From the NCBI GenBank assembly GCA_963665265.2, contig OY762224.2, positions 2,728,001 through 2,792,000 on the forward strand: a stretch of DNA of 64,000 nucleotides, read 5' to 3'. Both the position numbers and the translations under genes were made by a program. The DNA comes from CAXXHQ01 sp963665265. Lineage in GTDB: Bacteria; Planctomycetota; Planctomycetia; Pirellulales; Thermoguttaceae. Of the stretch, positions 7,294 through 14,106 are shown one piece after another. Numbering within the stretch: the stretch's first letter is position 1; each line of letters begins with the position of its first letter. The notes beneath the pieces are model-generated. The model had not been told where the DNA came from. It was given only the letters and a program-made list of their open reading frames with translations, and searched no databases.

Positions 7294-7478
7294 GATTCTA
7301 CAAAAACGTAAAACGCCCGTGCATTGGAGAACACCGCGTATTCCGCCAATTCCTTTGGCTCCCTCTAACAATTGCAGGTGAAACCCGCTGGTTAGAGTTT
7401 GCCGACGTTGAATACCGCTACGCTTGCCTCTTCCGCTACGGAGACATTTGGGTGCCGGTGAGGTTCATCAGCCCGTGA
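7290..7478 (+). CDS. hypothetical protein, 62 aa
   Basis: Basic, aromatic-rich small protein (RQFLWLPLTIAG, WLEFADVEYRYACLF), probably an all-beta fold. ATGA start overlap with the gene before and GTGA overlap with the gene after. Unrecognised. Confidence 0.5.
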   Translation: MRFYKNVKRPCIGEHRVFRQFLWLPLTIAGETRWLEFADVEYRYACLFRYGDIWVPVRFISP

Positions 7479-8026
7479 AACCTCGTATCGGCATAGTTGC
7501 ATACTTCCAGAACGGGGTACACCCTATGCGATACAGATTAGAACTGCCTGATTCAATCACTGTCGGCCTCGGCTACGACAAATACCTGCGGGCATTCGTT
7601 GCGGACGGAGGAAGCTTAAATCTAAGACGATTTCTTGGGTTTATAAGCAGTAAGTGGGGCGCATTCCGAAGGTGCATGAACATTCAGATGTTCTATGACC
7701 CCGTACTCCTATTAACCGTTGTCGAAGTTGAAAGCGACCTTTCGCAAGAAGACGTTTTCTATTGTTTTAATAATATCTCCTCCATACGGCTGAAGCCTGA
7801 GATGATTAGAACCTGCCCAACCTGCGGACTCGCCTCGTTTGTCCACGAAAACGAACTGCACAAGCTGCTTTTTGCCGAAATGGCTCGACTCGGGTGGCGA
7901 GTCAGCCACTTTGCCAAGCACGCCGAGGTTTCGTTCGAGGACGCAAACCGAATCTTTGACCACGGGCCGCAAAATGAAGCCGACATCGACGCAATTAAAA
8001 GGGCGTTCCCATGCTTGAAGTCCTAA
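7475..8026 (+). CDS. hypothetical protein with CPTC knuckle and HTH-like C-terminus, 183 aa
   Basis: The GTG start in the GTGA overlap is chosen because a GTGAGG lies about 10 nt upstream; ATG at 7526 is an alternative. About residue 110 there is TCPTCG, a single zinc-knuckle-like pair. The C-terminal 60 residues (LLFAEMARLGWRVSHFAKHAEVSFEDANRIF) look like a helix-turn-helix of the XRE type in which a short loop separates the two helices. It could be a small DNA-binding regulator; the rest is unrecognised. Confidence 0.55.
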   Translation: MKPRIGIVAYFQNGVHPMRYRLELPDSITVGLGYDKYLRAFVADGGSLNLRRFLGFISSKWGAFRRCMNIQMFYDPVLLLTVVEVESDLSQEDVFYCFNNISSIRLKPEMIRTCPTCGLASFVHENELHKLLFAEMARLGWRVSHFAKHAEVSFEDANRIFDHGPQNEADIDAIKRAFPCLKS

Positions 8027-8048
8027 AAGACTACGCCGAGAGTAAGAG

Positions 8049-8225
8049 ATGTACGCAACCATAATTATTGTTTTCCTGGCGATCGCACTGGTCATCGCGT
8101 CCGTAGAGGGCGTGAGCGGTTTTTTAGGCGACTCAAGCTTCGTGTCGGGCGTCCTGTTTACTATGATTATCGTCCTGGTTGTCGCCGCTGTCCTTTGCGG
8201 GGACATTCACATCGGAAGCCGTTAA
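8049..8225 (+). CDS. two-helix membrane protein, 58 aa
   Basis: An ORF of 58 codons with two strong hydrophobic segments: residues 4-18 (TIIIVFLAIALVIAS) and 33-50 (SGVLFTMIIVLVVAAVLC), joined by a polar loop, with a short basic tail. This is the size and topology of class II holins, but no lysin is nearby, so holin is only one possibility. A short GAG sits before the start. The gene starts 22 nt after the previous stop and 3 nt before the next. Confidence 0.6.
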   Translation: MYATIIIVFLAIALVIASVEGVSGFLGDSSFVSGVLFTMIIVLVVAAVLCGDIHIGSR

Positions 8226-8228
8226 TAA

Positions 8229-8555
8229 ATGTATTGCCCAAGTTGTCAAGCCGAACTCGACGGGACCAGCGACGATCAACTCTGCTACTTTTGCAAGTGG
8301 TTCGGTGACAAATCGGAACTACTACCCGTGCGAGACGACGGCGAGGTTGTCGCGACGGTTGCTAAGGCGCTGACGGCGTTCCGAGACGTTTGCCGTGGCG
8401 AGTTGCAAAACGAGGCGTTGGTTAAGCTCGGACGCGAGCAACCAGAGTCGCAAACCTTGCTCAGAATCAAGTGCAACGAATCAAAAGAAACCATTCTTGC
8501 CTTGTTCCGGCGTATGTGGCTGGGCTACGGCGGCGAGGATTACACAAGGGTCTAG
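8229..8555 (+). CDS. zinc-ribbon protein, 108 aa
   Basis: MYCPSC at the N-terminus and CYFC at residues 19-22 form one four-Cys zinc ribbon. The rest is helical and charged with no known motif. Small zinc-ribbon proteins recur three to four times in this element, suggesting nucleic-acid or protein binding accessory factors. Its last base is the first base of the inverted repeat that closes the candidate structured RNA. Confidence 0.65.
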   Translation: MYCPSCQAELDGTSDDQLCYFCKWFGDKSELLPVRDDGEVVATVAKALTAFRDVCRGELQNEALVKLGREQPESQTLLRIKCNESKETILALFRRMWLGYGGEDYTRV

Positions 8556-8714
8556 CAAACGCCGCCTCCCTCGGGACTGTGGGCCTTCCTGAAAAAGCTG
8601 CGATGATAAGCGGCGAGTATCTGACCAGTGGGTTGAACATGACGCAACCAACGGGGTCTTATCACCCCTCAACGTTGAAGACGTTTAACTGAAAGTAGGA
8701 TGGGCGGCGTTTGC
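8555..8714 (+). ncRNA. candidate structured RNA closed by a 12-bp perfect stem
   Basis: GCAAACGCCGCC (8555-8566) and GGCGGCGTTTGC (8703-8714) are perfect reverse complements. Between them I can pair five further hairpins without conflict: TCC/GGA with CTCG loop (8567-8576), GCTGC/GCGGC (8597-8614), GGTTG/CAACC (8631-8649), GGGGT/ACCCC (8653-8668) and AACGT/ACGTT (8671-8685). This fills the only large gap between genes in the 5 kb around it and has no convincing ORF. No reverse transcriptase or TnpB-like gene is adjacent. It could be a free RNA, or a leader for the gene starting at 8725. Strand is inferred from the flanking genes. Confidence 0.5.
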
Positions 8715-8724
8715 AATTTAATCA

Positions 8725-8955
8725 ATGAGAAATGACATGGATAAAACAACGGCGACCTGGGACAACAATAATGCCGTTCTAAACGTCGAATGCCCGTACT
8801 GTGCGCAGGTTTTCGACATTTTGAAAGAGCATCCCGACTTTTACAACGACTTTTTAATCGAGCCGGGCGAATACGGAACCGACGCCTCCACGGACATGGA
8901 AATCGAATGCCCGCATTGTTGGGACACTTTTTTAACTGATTTGGAGACTCTTTGA
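8725..8955 (+). CDS. zinc-ribbon protein, 76 aa
   Basis: Two CxxC pairs (CPYC near residue 24, CPHC near 64) separated by an acidic segment. No basic tail. ATG at 8737 (MDKTT) is an alternative start. There is no clear Shine-Dalgarno sequence, but the closing stem of the candidate RNA ends only 10 nt upstream. Ends in an overlap with the next gene. Confidence 0.6.
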   Translation: MRNDMDKTTATWDNNNAVLNVECPYCAQVFDILKEHPDFYNDFLIEPGEYGTDASTDMEIECPHCWDTFLTDLETL

Positions 8956-9371
8956 TGGACAGAATGCGTTGGCGTTACGGCGAAACTAACCCGGTCGTGG
9001 CCGAAGTCTTGCCGGAGACGATCATCGAAATCGGCGACCTTCTCTGGTACGACGGCACCGCGAAGCCTGCCGAACTGCTGAATGTCGTCGCCGCCCACGG
9101 CGAAGAGGAATTCCAGAAGCGATTCCTCGGCGTGGCGATGCAGCGAAGCAGAAAGGGCGAGAATGCGCCCCTTCGCGTAGCGACGAGCGGCACGTTTGAG
9201 TTCGAGTGTCCCAGTGTCGCCTACGACCTCGGTGACCGGATGGCAGTTGCCGGCAATCAGAAACTTATCAAGACAGACCTCCCGCACTTTACCATCGCCA
9301 AGGTTGAGCGTTCGTTAGCGAAATCGACTACCTGGGTACGCATTTTCACGTCGGTGGTGGGGAAGCCGTGA
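8952..9371 (+). CDS. DUF2190-like protein, possible capsid decoration, 139 aa
   Basis: MRWRYGETNPV at the start, then EIGDLLWYDG, FLGVAMQRSRKGENAPLRVATSGTFEF and DLGDRMAV resemble planctomycete phage-type proteins related to DUF2190. In that family a beta-rich fold with GD.(V/L) and LGVA motifs decorates phage capsids or is encoded next to the major capsid gene. Here no capsid gene is nearby, so the role is uncertain. Recognition is from memory of the pattern, not from a search. Start ATGATGG overlaps the stop of its neighbour; its own end overlaps a GTG start. Confidence 0.5.
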   Translation: MMDRMRWRYGETNPVVAEVLPETIIEIGDLLWYDGTAKPAELLNVVAAHGEEEFQKRFLGVAMQRSRKGENAPLRVATSGTFEFECPSVAYDLGDRMAVAGNQKLIKTDLPHFTIAKVERSLAKSTTWVRIFTSVVGKP

Positions 9372-9628
9372 TCGACTACTACAAAATGATTATCGCCAAC
9401 GGCGGCGGGATAATCACGCTTAAAGATCACCTCGGTGTGTTCGTCGGACCCGAGCCGGAGAACACGCCTCCGGGTTGGTTGTTTGTTGACATAAAAGAAC
9501 TGACGCCGGAGGCGTTAAAAGAGCATGTCGATGCCGTCCGCGACGGGCGAACCAACTGGCCCGCAAAAGAAACCTATAGCGAACGGGGTGGAAATAGTGG
9601 ATTTCAGCCGGGCAAAACAAGAAAGTAA
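9368..9628 (+). CDS. hypothetical protein, 86 aa
   Basis: GTG start overlapping the previous stop (GTGA). N-terminal two thirds look folded (IIANGGGIITLKDHLGVFVGPEPENTPPGWLFVDI), with a polar, Gly-rich tail. Unrecognised. Confidence 0.5.
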   Translation: MIDYYKMIIANGGGIITLKDHLGVFVGPEPENTPPGWLFVDIKELTPEALKEHVDAVRDGRTNWPAKETYSERGGNSGFQPGKTRK

Positions 9629-9914
9629 TCGTTACCGTCAATACGTCCAATCTGGCTTGCTGGCCGGCTTCAGTGCCGACCTTGAACGAAACCAACTGCT
9701 AGCCGACCTTTGGGGTGAGATTGCTCGCCTGCGAGATAGCCTCCCGCAGACTGAAGACGGCGTAGTCATTACGCCGGACACGGTGACGTACTGCGATCAC
9801 GGATTTCCGCATCAGTGGGACATGCGGGATAAGCATGGAAAAACAGTTGCCGAACACCGCGAGAAACAATACAGCACGCGACAAGCTGCAAGGAGTTCGA
9901 GAGATGCAAATTAA
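9597..9914 (+). CDS. hypothetical protein, 105 aa
   Basis: GTG at 9597 is preferred because GGGGTGG lies 5 nt upstream; an ATG at 9525 in the same frame would overlap the previous gene by about 100 nt. Helical N-terminus (FSRAKQESNRYRQYV), LLADLWGEIARLRDSL coiled-coil-like stretch, and a polar C-terminus with CDHGFPHQWDM. Unrecognised. Confidence 0.5.
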   Translation: MDFSRAKQESNRYRQYVQSGLLAGFSADLERNQLLADLWGEIARLRDSLPQTEDGVVITPDTVTYCDHGFPHQWDMRDKHGKTVAEHREKQYSTRQAARSSRDAN

Positions 9915-10275
9915 TTACCATGACCACCCCGCTGGAACCCGCTTCCTCGGCTATTGGAACGAGGGATTTCCAGGCGATTTTCGGGAGATGGTGATTCAAG
10001 AGTGGTCCCCAGGCGGCCGAGTTAAGATCGGCGGTAAGTGGCACGATGCTCGGCCGCATATAACCGAAATCTTGCCAGAGGCGGCCAAGGCCGCCCTGGA
10101 CCGAATGAACGCAATTTCGCTGCATCAAACGGATCGAATCGCCCCGGAACCGTTCAATGCGAGACACCCGCTAACCTGCGGCAACGACAGCAATCACACG
10201 CCTCTCTACCCGTACTGGAACGGCGACCACCTCGAACTAATTTGCAGAGATTGCAACTACACCCAGAGGTATTGA
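9904..10275 (+). CDS. hypothetical protein with C-terminal CxxC, 123 aa
   Basis: ATG 9904 is chosen because AAGGAG lies 8 nt upstream. The N-terminal part (GTRFLGYWNEGFPG, WSPGGRVKIGGKW) is probably a small beta barrel. The C-terminus has TCGND and ICRDCNY, a possible zinc site. Overlaps the next gene by one base (TGATG). Confidence 0.55.
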   Translation: MQINYHDHPAGTRFLGYWNEGFPGDFREMVIQEWSPGGRVKIGGKWHDARPHITEILPEAAKAALDRMNAISLHQTDRIAPEPFNARHPLTCGNDSNHTPLYPYWNGDHLELICRDCNYTQRY

Positions 10276-10517
10276 TGGATCACTTAAAAGTTTACGCCGC
10301 AATACACGCTGAACGCGAATACCAATACACTAAACACGGCGACCACAAGCACAGTGTCGGCGATTGGCTTACGATTCTTCGCGTAAAATTACGCGACGCC
10401 GAAGACGCCTTCATGGGCGGGGACCGACACCCTCTTTGTGAAATCCTGAAAATAGCCGCCTCGGCAGTGACTTGTTTAGAGCAGAATGGCGTCGTCGAAC
10501 GGAAAGACCTACCATGA
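10275..10517 (+). CDS. MazG-like small protein, 80 aa
   Basis: The arrangement AIHAEREYQYTKHG, HSVGDWLTILRVKLRDAEDAF and LCEILKIAASAVTCLEQNG matches a common phage family of short MazG-like (all-alpha NTP pyrophosphohydrolase-type) proteins with an E-rich first helix and E-x-x-E-A in the second. Here the second-helix acidic residues are partly replaced (KLRDAED), so catalytic competence is uncertain. TGATG and ATGA overlaps link it to both neighbours. With the HAD nucleotidase two genes downstream it may adjust nucleotide pools. Confidence 0.55.
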   Translation: MDHLKVYAAIHAEREYQYTKHGDHKHSVGDWLTILRVKLRDAEDAFMGGDRHPLCEILKIAASAVTCLEQNGVVERKDLP

Positions 10518-10720
10518 ACATCAGAGAACAAGCAGAACAGGGCACCGACGCGCGAGACCTAAACGACTGGTGCCAAAAGCTAACGCTGAAAGCGACGACA
10601 GAAGAAGACGGATTTACTCTAGCTGCATTGGCCCGCGTCCTCCGTGACGAATGTGTTACCGCCGATCTCATTACGCTTCAAGTAGCCCTGAAGAACGCCG
10701 CAAAGAGTCTCCAACAATGA
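10514..10720 (+). CDS. hypothetical protein, 68 aa
   Basis: Start in an ATGA overlap with the MazG-like gene. All-helical, acidic first half (NIREQAEQGTDARDLNDWCQKL), no motif recognised. Ends in an ATGA overlap with the HAD gene, so it sits in a coupled run of four genes. Confidence 0.5.
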   Translation: MNIREQAEQGTDARDLNDWCQKLTLKATTEEDGFTLAALARVLRDECVTADLITLQVALKNAAKSLQQ

Positions 10721-11223
10721 GCATCCAAACAATTTTTCTCGACGTTGACGGCGTTCTGGCTGATTTTCACAATAGCCTGTATGCCTCACTCTTCATCGAC
10801 GATCCCTATAAAAATCCGGCCTGCCTCGGCGAGTACCGGCTTGAAAAAGTCATTGACTTGCCTCGCGAAGAAATCCTTCGTCCGTGTTCCGATGAGGAGT
10901 TCTGGGAGTGGATTCCTAAAACTCCTGATGCAGACGATTTCATCCAAAGGGCAGAGCGAGAAGTCGGCCGAGAGAATGTCTACTTTTTAACGGCCTCAAT
11001 TATGTCGGCGGCAGCTTACGGCGGCCGTGCCCGCTGGGTGAAGGAACATTACCCGCAATACTTTCCCCGGCTGATTATCTCGCCTGAGAAACATTGGCTT
11101 GCCGCCCCAGGCCGGCTGTTGGTAGACGACTGTGACGACAACGTAAACGCTTGGCGGGCCAGCGGAGGCGATGCGATCCTCGTACCGCGACCTTGGAACA
11201 GCAAATATGCGAGGAAGCAATGA
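10717..11223 (+). CDS. HAD-family 5'-nucleotidase-like protein, 168 aa
   Basis: Motif I is FLDVDGVLADFH (nucleophile D at about residue 8, D at 10), the exact form seen in 5'(3')-deoxyribonucleotidases and phage relatives. Motif II is the Thr/Ser of FLTASI near residue 93, motif III the Lys in SPEKHWL, motif IV LLVDDCDDN near residue 139. Length fits the small NT5C/YorS-type group. It likely dephosphorylates deoxynucleoside monophosphates in the cytosol. The chosen ATG overlaps the previous stop (ATGA). Confidence 0.8.
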   Translation: MSIQTIFLDVDGVLADFHNSLYASLFIDDPYKNPACLGEYRLEKVIDLPREEILRPCSDEEFWEWIPKTPDADDFIQRAEREVGRENVYFLTASIMSAAAYGGRARWVKEHYPQYFPRLIISPEKHWLAAPGRLLVDDCDDNVNAWRASGGDAILVPRPWNSKYARKQ

Positions 11224-11651
11224 CCGCCTACGAATTGGCTAAAGAATACCATGAAACATGCGAAACATTTGATCGAACCGTATGTACGGGCGCGAAGGGC
11301 AGCGTTGCGATGCCCATGAACGGGCGAGAACTCGGCTGCATCGGAAAACACGCCCAGGGCGTCCGCATGATCGTTGAAGCCAAAGCGGCTCGCGACGGTA
11401 TTTCCATGCGCGAGCTTTGCGCGGCCATTAGTTACTACGGCCGCACCATGAACTACGACTACCCAACTTCCGGCGACGAAATCCGTCCGGTGGCGATGCC
11501 GGCCGAGTTTCTACGCGAGGGCGAGCGGCAAATGCTCGGGAAGGTGATCTCCAAGCCGGGCGCGGTGATTGAAGTGCGGGCGTATCAATTCCCGGCTTGG
11601 GTGCGCGAGGCAATGAACAGAGTAATCAAAGCCGTGCGAGGTGGGCGATGA
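11220..11651 (+). CDS. hypothetical protein, 143 aa
   Basis: ATG overlaps the HAD stop. N-terminal helix (AYELAKEYHETCETFDRTVC), a middle helix RELCAAISYYGRTMNYDYP and a beta-rich end. There is a plausible ribosome-binding site (GAGGAAG). No family recognised. Confidence 0.6.
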   Translation: MTAYELAKEYHETCETFDRTVCTGAKGSVAMPMNGRELGCIGKHAQGVRMIVEAKAARDGISMRELCAAISYYGRTMNYDYPTSGDEIRPVAMPAEFLREGERQMLGKVISKPGAVIEVRAYQFPAWVREAMNRVIKAVRGGR

Positions 11652-12013
11652 CTAACGAGCAATTCAACGCAATTATCGACAAACTAGAAAATATCGCCGG
11701 GACGATTCGCGCCGCGACGCCCGGAAGTGGAATCTTCTCGCCCAACGAGGTGCTAGCCTACCTCGGCGGCGACCAATACCTGTACGAGCGCGTAAAGAAC
11801 TTTGGGGACGTTACGAACATGCCGGCAGTTGATTTGGAATACATCACTACCGTGCTGATCCCCGAAGACACTGACCATCTTTGTGATCTGATAGACGCCG
11901 ACAACGACTCAGCCACGGACCCGTTTAACCTAGCAGTTTTCGGCCGGGGCTGCCATTCAGCCAGTACGGCTCGACTCTATCCCAACTTCCAAGCAACTCA
12001 CGTTGACGCCTAA
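11648..12013 (+). CDS. hypothetical protein, 121 aa
   Basis: ATG overlaps the previous stop (ATGA). The first 50 residues look like an amphipathic helix then a loop (FNAIIDKLENIAGTIRAATPG, NEVLAYLGGDQYLY), the rest is acidic. Unrecognised. It is the last gene before the excisionase/integrase pair. Confidence 0.55.
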   Translation: MTNEQFNAIIDKLENIAGTIRAATPGSGIFSPNEVLAYLGGDQYLYERVKNFGDVTNMPAVDLEYITTVLIPEDTDHLCDLIDADNDSATDPFNLAVFGRGCHSASTARLYPNFQATHVDA

Positions 12014-12048
12014 ACGACCCAACAAGCCTAGTTTACAACAGTGACAGA

Positions 12049-12246
12049 ATGGATAGAATGCTGATTGACGCCAAAGAAGTAGCGAAGTCGCTTTCGATTT
12101 CACGTCGAACGCTGCATTCGCTGACGGCTCCGCGAGGCCCGATTTCATGCGTCAAAATTGGGGCGAAAGTTCTTTTTCAACCTAATGACGTACAACAGTA
12201 CGTCGAATCTCTGAAAGGAGAGACGAATGGCTTCAATCAGCAATGA
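12049..12246 (+). CDS. xis: excisionase/AlpA-like HTH protein, 65 aa
   Basis: Residues 7-50 form a MerR-like winged helix of the excisionase/HTH_17 type: DAKEVAKSLSISRRTLHSL is the helix-turn-helix, followed by the wing with ISCVKIGAKVLFQPNDVQQYV, where the usual R.G..V.F...D...W pattern is recognisable. Such proteins direct excision by bending DNA at the attachment site, or act as early regulators. It overlaps the integrase start by 20 nt, and the integrase ribosome-binding site lies inside this gene. Symbol by analogy only. Confidence 0.75.
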   Translation: MDRMLIDAKEVAKSLSISRRTLHSLTAPRGPISCVKIGAKVLFQPNDVQQYVESLKGETNGFNQQ

Positions 12247-13405
12247 CGCCAACGGTACGAGGAGACTACAATTTTCTTTCGACGGTAAAAGACGATCGGT
12301 TCGTCTTGGAAAAATGCCGAAGAAGCAAGCGGAACAATTCAGGCAGCACGTTGAGACGATTATTTCGTCAAGAAACGCAAAGCTACCGATTCCCGTTGAA
12401 ACTGCAACGTGGCTAGGCGGGCTGTCGGACGAGTTTTCCGACAAACTGCATGAGGTTGGATTAATCCCAAAACGAACAGATGCCATTCTTGGCGAATTCG
12501 TGTCCGACTACATCCAAAACGAAGGGAGCGTGTGCTACGCCACCAAGTGCATTTGGAAACAAACCGAAAGGCAACTAAACACCTACTTCGGCACGGAGCG
12601 ACCGCTTCGCCTGATCGACCACGACGGGGCGAAGGGATACAAAGATTTTCTAGTAGCAAAAGGATTTCGCCCCTACACTATTCGCAAACACGTCACGACC
12701 GCGCGGCAATTTCTAGCGGAGGCCGTGCGGAAAAAGTATATTGCGTCCAACCCGTTTGACGGCATACGGGCGCCCGCCGTCATCGATTTGCAGACTCGGC
12801 CCTATGTCAGGAGGGACGACATTCTTAAAGTGATGGACGCCGCCCCGGATGCGGAATGGCGGGCGTTAATTGCGTTATGCCGATTTGGCGGCCTCCGTTG
12901 CCCGTCCGAGGTTCTTTCCTTGCGGTGGGACGCGATCGGTTGGAACTCTGACCGAATCCTGGTAACTTCACCGAAGACTGCCCACTTTGCCGGGGGCGAC
13001 CGGCGCGCTATACCGTTCTTCCCCGACCTCCGACAACCGCTGGAAGAAGCGTTTGAGGCGGCCCCCGACAACGCGGAATACGTGATTAGCCGCTACCGCC
13101 ACCTTGCAGTAAGTCCAAACGGCTGGCGTAATGCAAACCTCCGAACGAGCTTTCTCAAAATAATACTGCGGGCACATATCGTCCCGTGGGACCGGCTGTT
13201 TCATTCGCTACGGGCGAGTTGTGAAACAGACCTGATGGATAATTACCCCATCAACGTCGTGACGCAATGGCTGGGAAATACCCCCGCAGTCGCCTTAAAG
13301 CATTACGCCCTCGCGCGTAAGAGTCACTTCGATCAGGCGTCGGGCGGTGGGCCTGTGGCAAGCAATCCGGCCCCGGTCCCGCGTGAAGAATCTTCTGCCC
13401 GCTAA
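12227..13405 (+). CDS. int: tyrosine-type site-specific integrase, 392 aa
   Basis: The C-terminal catalytic domain has the full set: R224 (GLRCPSE), K250 (SPKTA), H326-x-x-R329 (FHSLRAS), W348 in the position of the second His/Trp, and nucleophile Y360 (ALKHY). Residues 85-185 form the SAM-like core-binding domain, residues 1-50 an arm-binding-like start (FDGKRRSVRLGKM). AAAGGAG precedes the ATG. The gene faces ssrA, whose 3' end is 238 nt downstream, and the gap holds three phased GGTGCAAA repeats that could be arm sites. Expected role: integration and excision at ssrA. Confidence 0.93.
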   Translation: MASISNDANGTRRLQFSFDGKRRSVRLGKMPKKQAEQFRQHVETIISSRNAKLPIPVETATWLGGLSDEFSDKLHEVGLIPKRTDAILGEFVSDYIQNEGSVCYATKCIWKQTERQLNTYFGTERPLRLIDHDGAKGYKDFLVAKGFRPYTIRKHVTTARQFLAEAVRKKYIASNPFDGIRAPAVIDLQTRPYVRRDDILKVMDAAPDAEWRALIALCRFGGLRCPSEVLSLRWDAIGWNSDRILVTSPKTAHFAGGDRRAIPFFPDLRQPLEEAFEAAPDNAEYVISRYRHLAVSPNGWRNANLRTSFLKIILRAHIVPWDRLFHSLRASCETDLMDNYPINVVTQWLGNTPAVALKHYALARKSHFDQASGGGPVASNPAPVPREESSAR

Positions 13406-13425
13406 ACCTATCGTCGAACTAAACC

Positions 13426-13460
13426 AAGACCCCGGTTTCCTTTGGAAATCGGGGTCTTTT
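13426..13460 (+). terminator. intrinsic terminator after integrase
   Basis: AAGACCCCG/CGGGGTCTT stem extended by TTTCC/GGAAA around a 3-nt loop, followed by TTTT. It starts 20 nt after the integrase stop and would work in either direction. Confidence 0.85.
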
Positions 13461-13479
13461 CATGCGCCCCTGCGGTGGC

Positions 13480-13518
13480 GGTGCAAAACGGTGCAAATTG
13501 AAAACAGCCGGTGCAAAA
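13480..13518 (+). repeat. three GGTGCAAA direct repeats, helically phased
   Basis: GGTGCAAA occurs at 13480, 13490 and 13510, i.e. at 10- and 20-nt intervals on one face of the helix, between integrase and the crossover point. This fits arm-type integrase or excisionase binding sites; the assignment is inference. Confidence 0.55.
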
Positions 13519-13571
13519 AGCGGCGCAGCGTGGGACAGCTTGGCACTGCACAACGCTACAACAAGAAATGC

Positions 13572-13602
13572 AAAAACCCTGCATTCCGCGAGAAATGCAG
13601 GG
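13572..13602 (-). terminator. intrinsic terminator of ssrA, on the element side
   Basis: Read on the - strand: CCCTGCATT, short loop, AATGCAGGG, then TTTTT. It lies about 40 nt past the ssrA 3' end, on the integrated element, so the element appears to supply the terminator. Confidence 0.75.
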
Positions 13603-13642
13603 CTGTGCAGTGGCGTTCAGCAATATACGGCCGTCCACACAA

Positions 13643-13668
13643 TGGAGGCGGCGGGGATCGAACCCGCG
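13643..13668. other. inferred attachment site in the 3' end of ssrA
   Basis: The T arm (GCGGG TTCGATC CCCGC) and acceptor 3' strand (CGCCTCC plus A) of ssrA form the junction with the element. Integrases of this type usually recombine here and restore the gene. The second copy expected at the left end of the element is not in the window, so exact limits are unknown. Confidence 0.6.
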
Positions 13669-14000
13669 TCCCGCGACATTTCAACGTAAGTCTCTACGTA
13701 CGTAGTCGATTATTTTAGTTTCATCTCGAGGAAGCCCCAATCGACAGGGTATTCCTCAGACTAACAGAGAGCTTTTTTAATCTCGGGCGTGCTCCGTAGC
13801 GACCCGAGACGGTCCGGAATTAGCGTCCGACTTTCAAACCTCTCCGGCGAAGGTCATCAGTCGGGGCGGTCATTGTTAGGCCGCCAAGGAGAGCTTAGGC
13901 TCAGCACTTAAAATGATGGTCTGCTTTTAACGTGGCCTGCTGACCAACCACGGCACGCCGCTTACGAATCAACCTATCCGGTCGAATCCAATTCGCCCCC
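13643..14000 (-). ncRNA. ssrA: tmRNA, one-piece
   Basis: Read on the - strand, GGGGGCG at the 5' end (14000) pairs with CGCCTCC at the 3' end with one G-U pair. The 3' part carries a T arm (GCGGGTTCGATCCCCGC). The tag ORF is at 13905-13876: GCT GAG CCT AAG CTC TCC TTG GCG GCC TAA, giving AEPKLSLAA, with the expected hydrophobic LAA ending. The base series after the discriminator A is TTG, so CCA is not encoded and must be added. Length of about 358 nt is normal. Function: rescue of stalled ribosomes and tagging of the nascent protein for degradation. Confidence 0.96.
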
Positions 14001-14106
14001 GGGGGCAAAACATAACCTTTCGGTTTCGATCTGTCGGTAATTCTAGCAGAAAACCCGGCAAAATGCAAAGCGAGACAGGACGGAAGCGAGATGACGAAAA
14101 AATCGC

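Larger units (their letters stand above)
1..13642 (+). mobile_element. right part of an ssrA-integrated phage-like element
   Basis: About 30 tightly packed genes, all on the + strand, end in an excisionase-like HTH gene and a tyrosine integrase 238 nt from the 3' end of ssrA, a classic integration target. Recognisable gene types (TOPRIM protein, nucleotide kinase-like NTPase, MazG-like, HAD nucleotidase, metallophosphoesterases, many tiny ORFs) are typical of phage early regions. No capsid, portal, terminase or tail genes are recognised except a possible DUF2190-like protein. The left attachment site is outside the window, so size and type (prophage, satellite or island) are undetermined. The right boundary at 13642/13643 is inferred from the end of ssrA. 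Confidence 0.85.

Noticed and set aside
8555..8714. Retron msr-msd or TnpB-associated RNA
   Set aside because: The flanking 12-bp inverted repeats recall a retron a1/a2 pair, but no reverse transcriptase (no YADD-type protein), TnpB or IscB gene is in the window, and the internal hairpins are too short for an msd.
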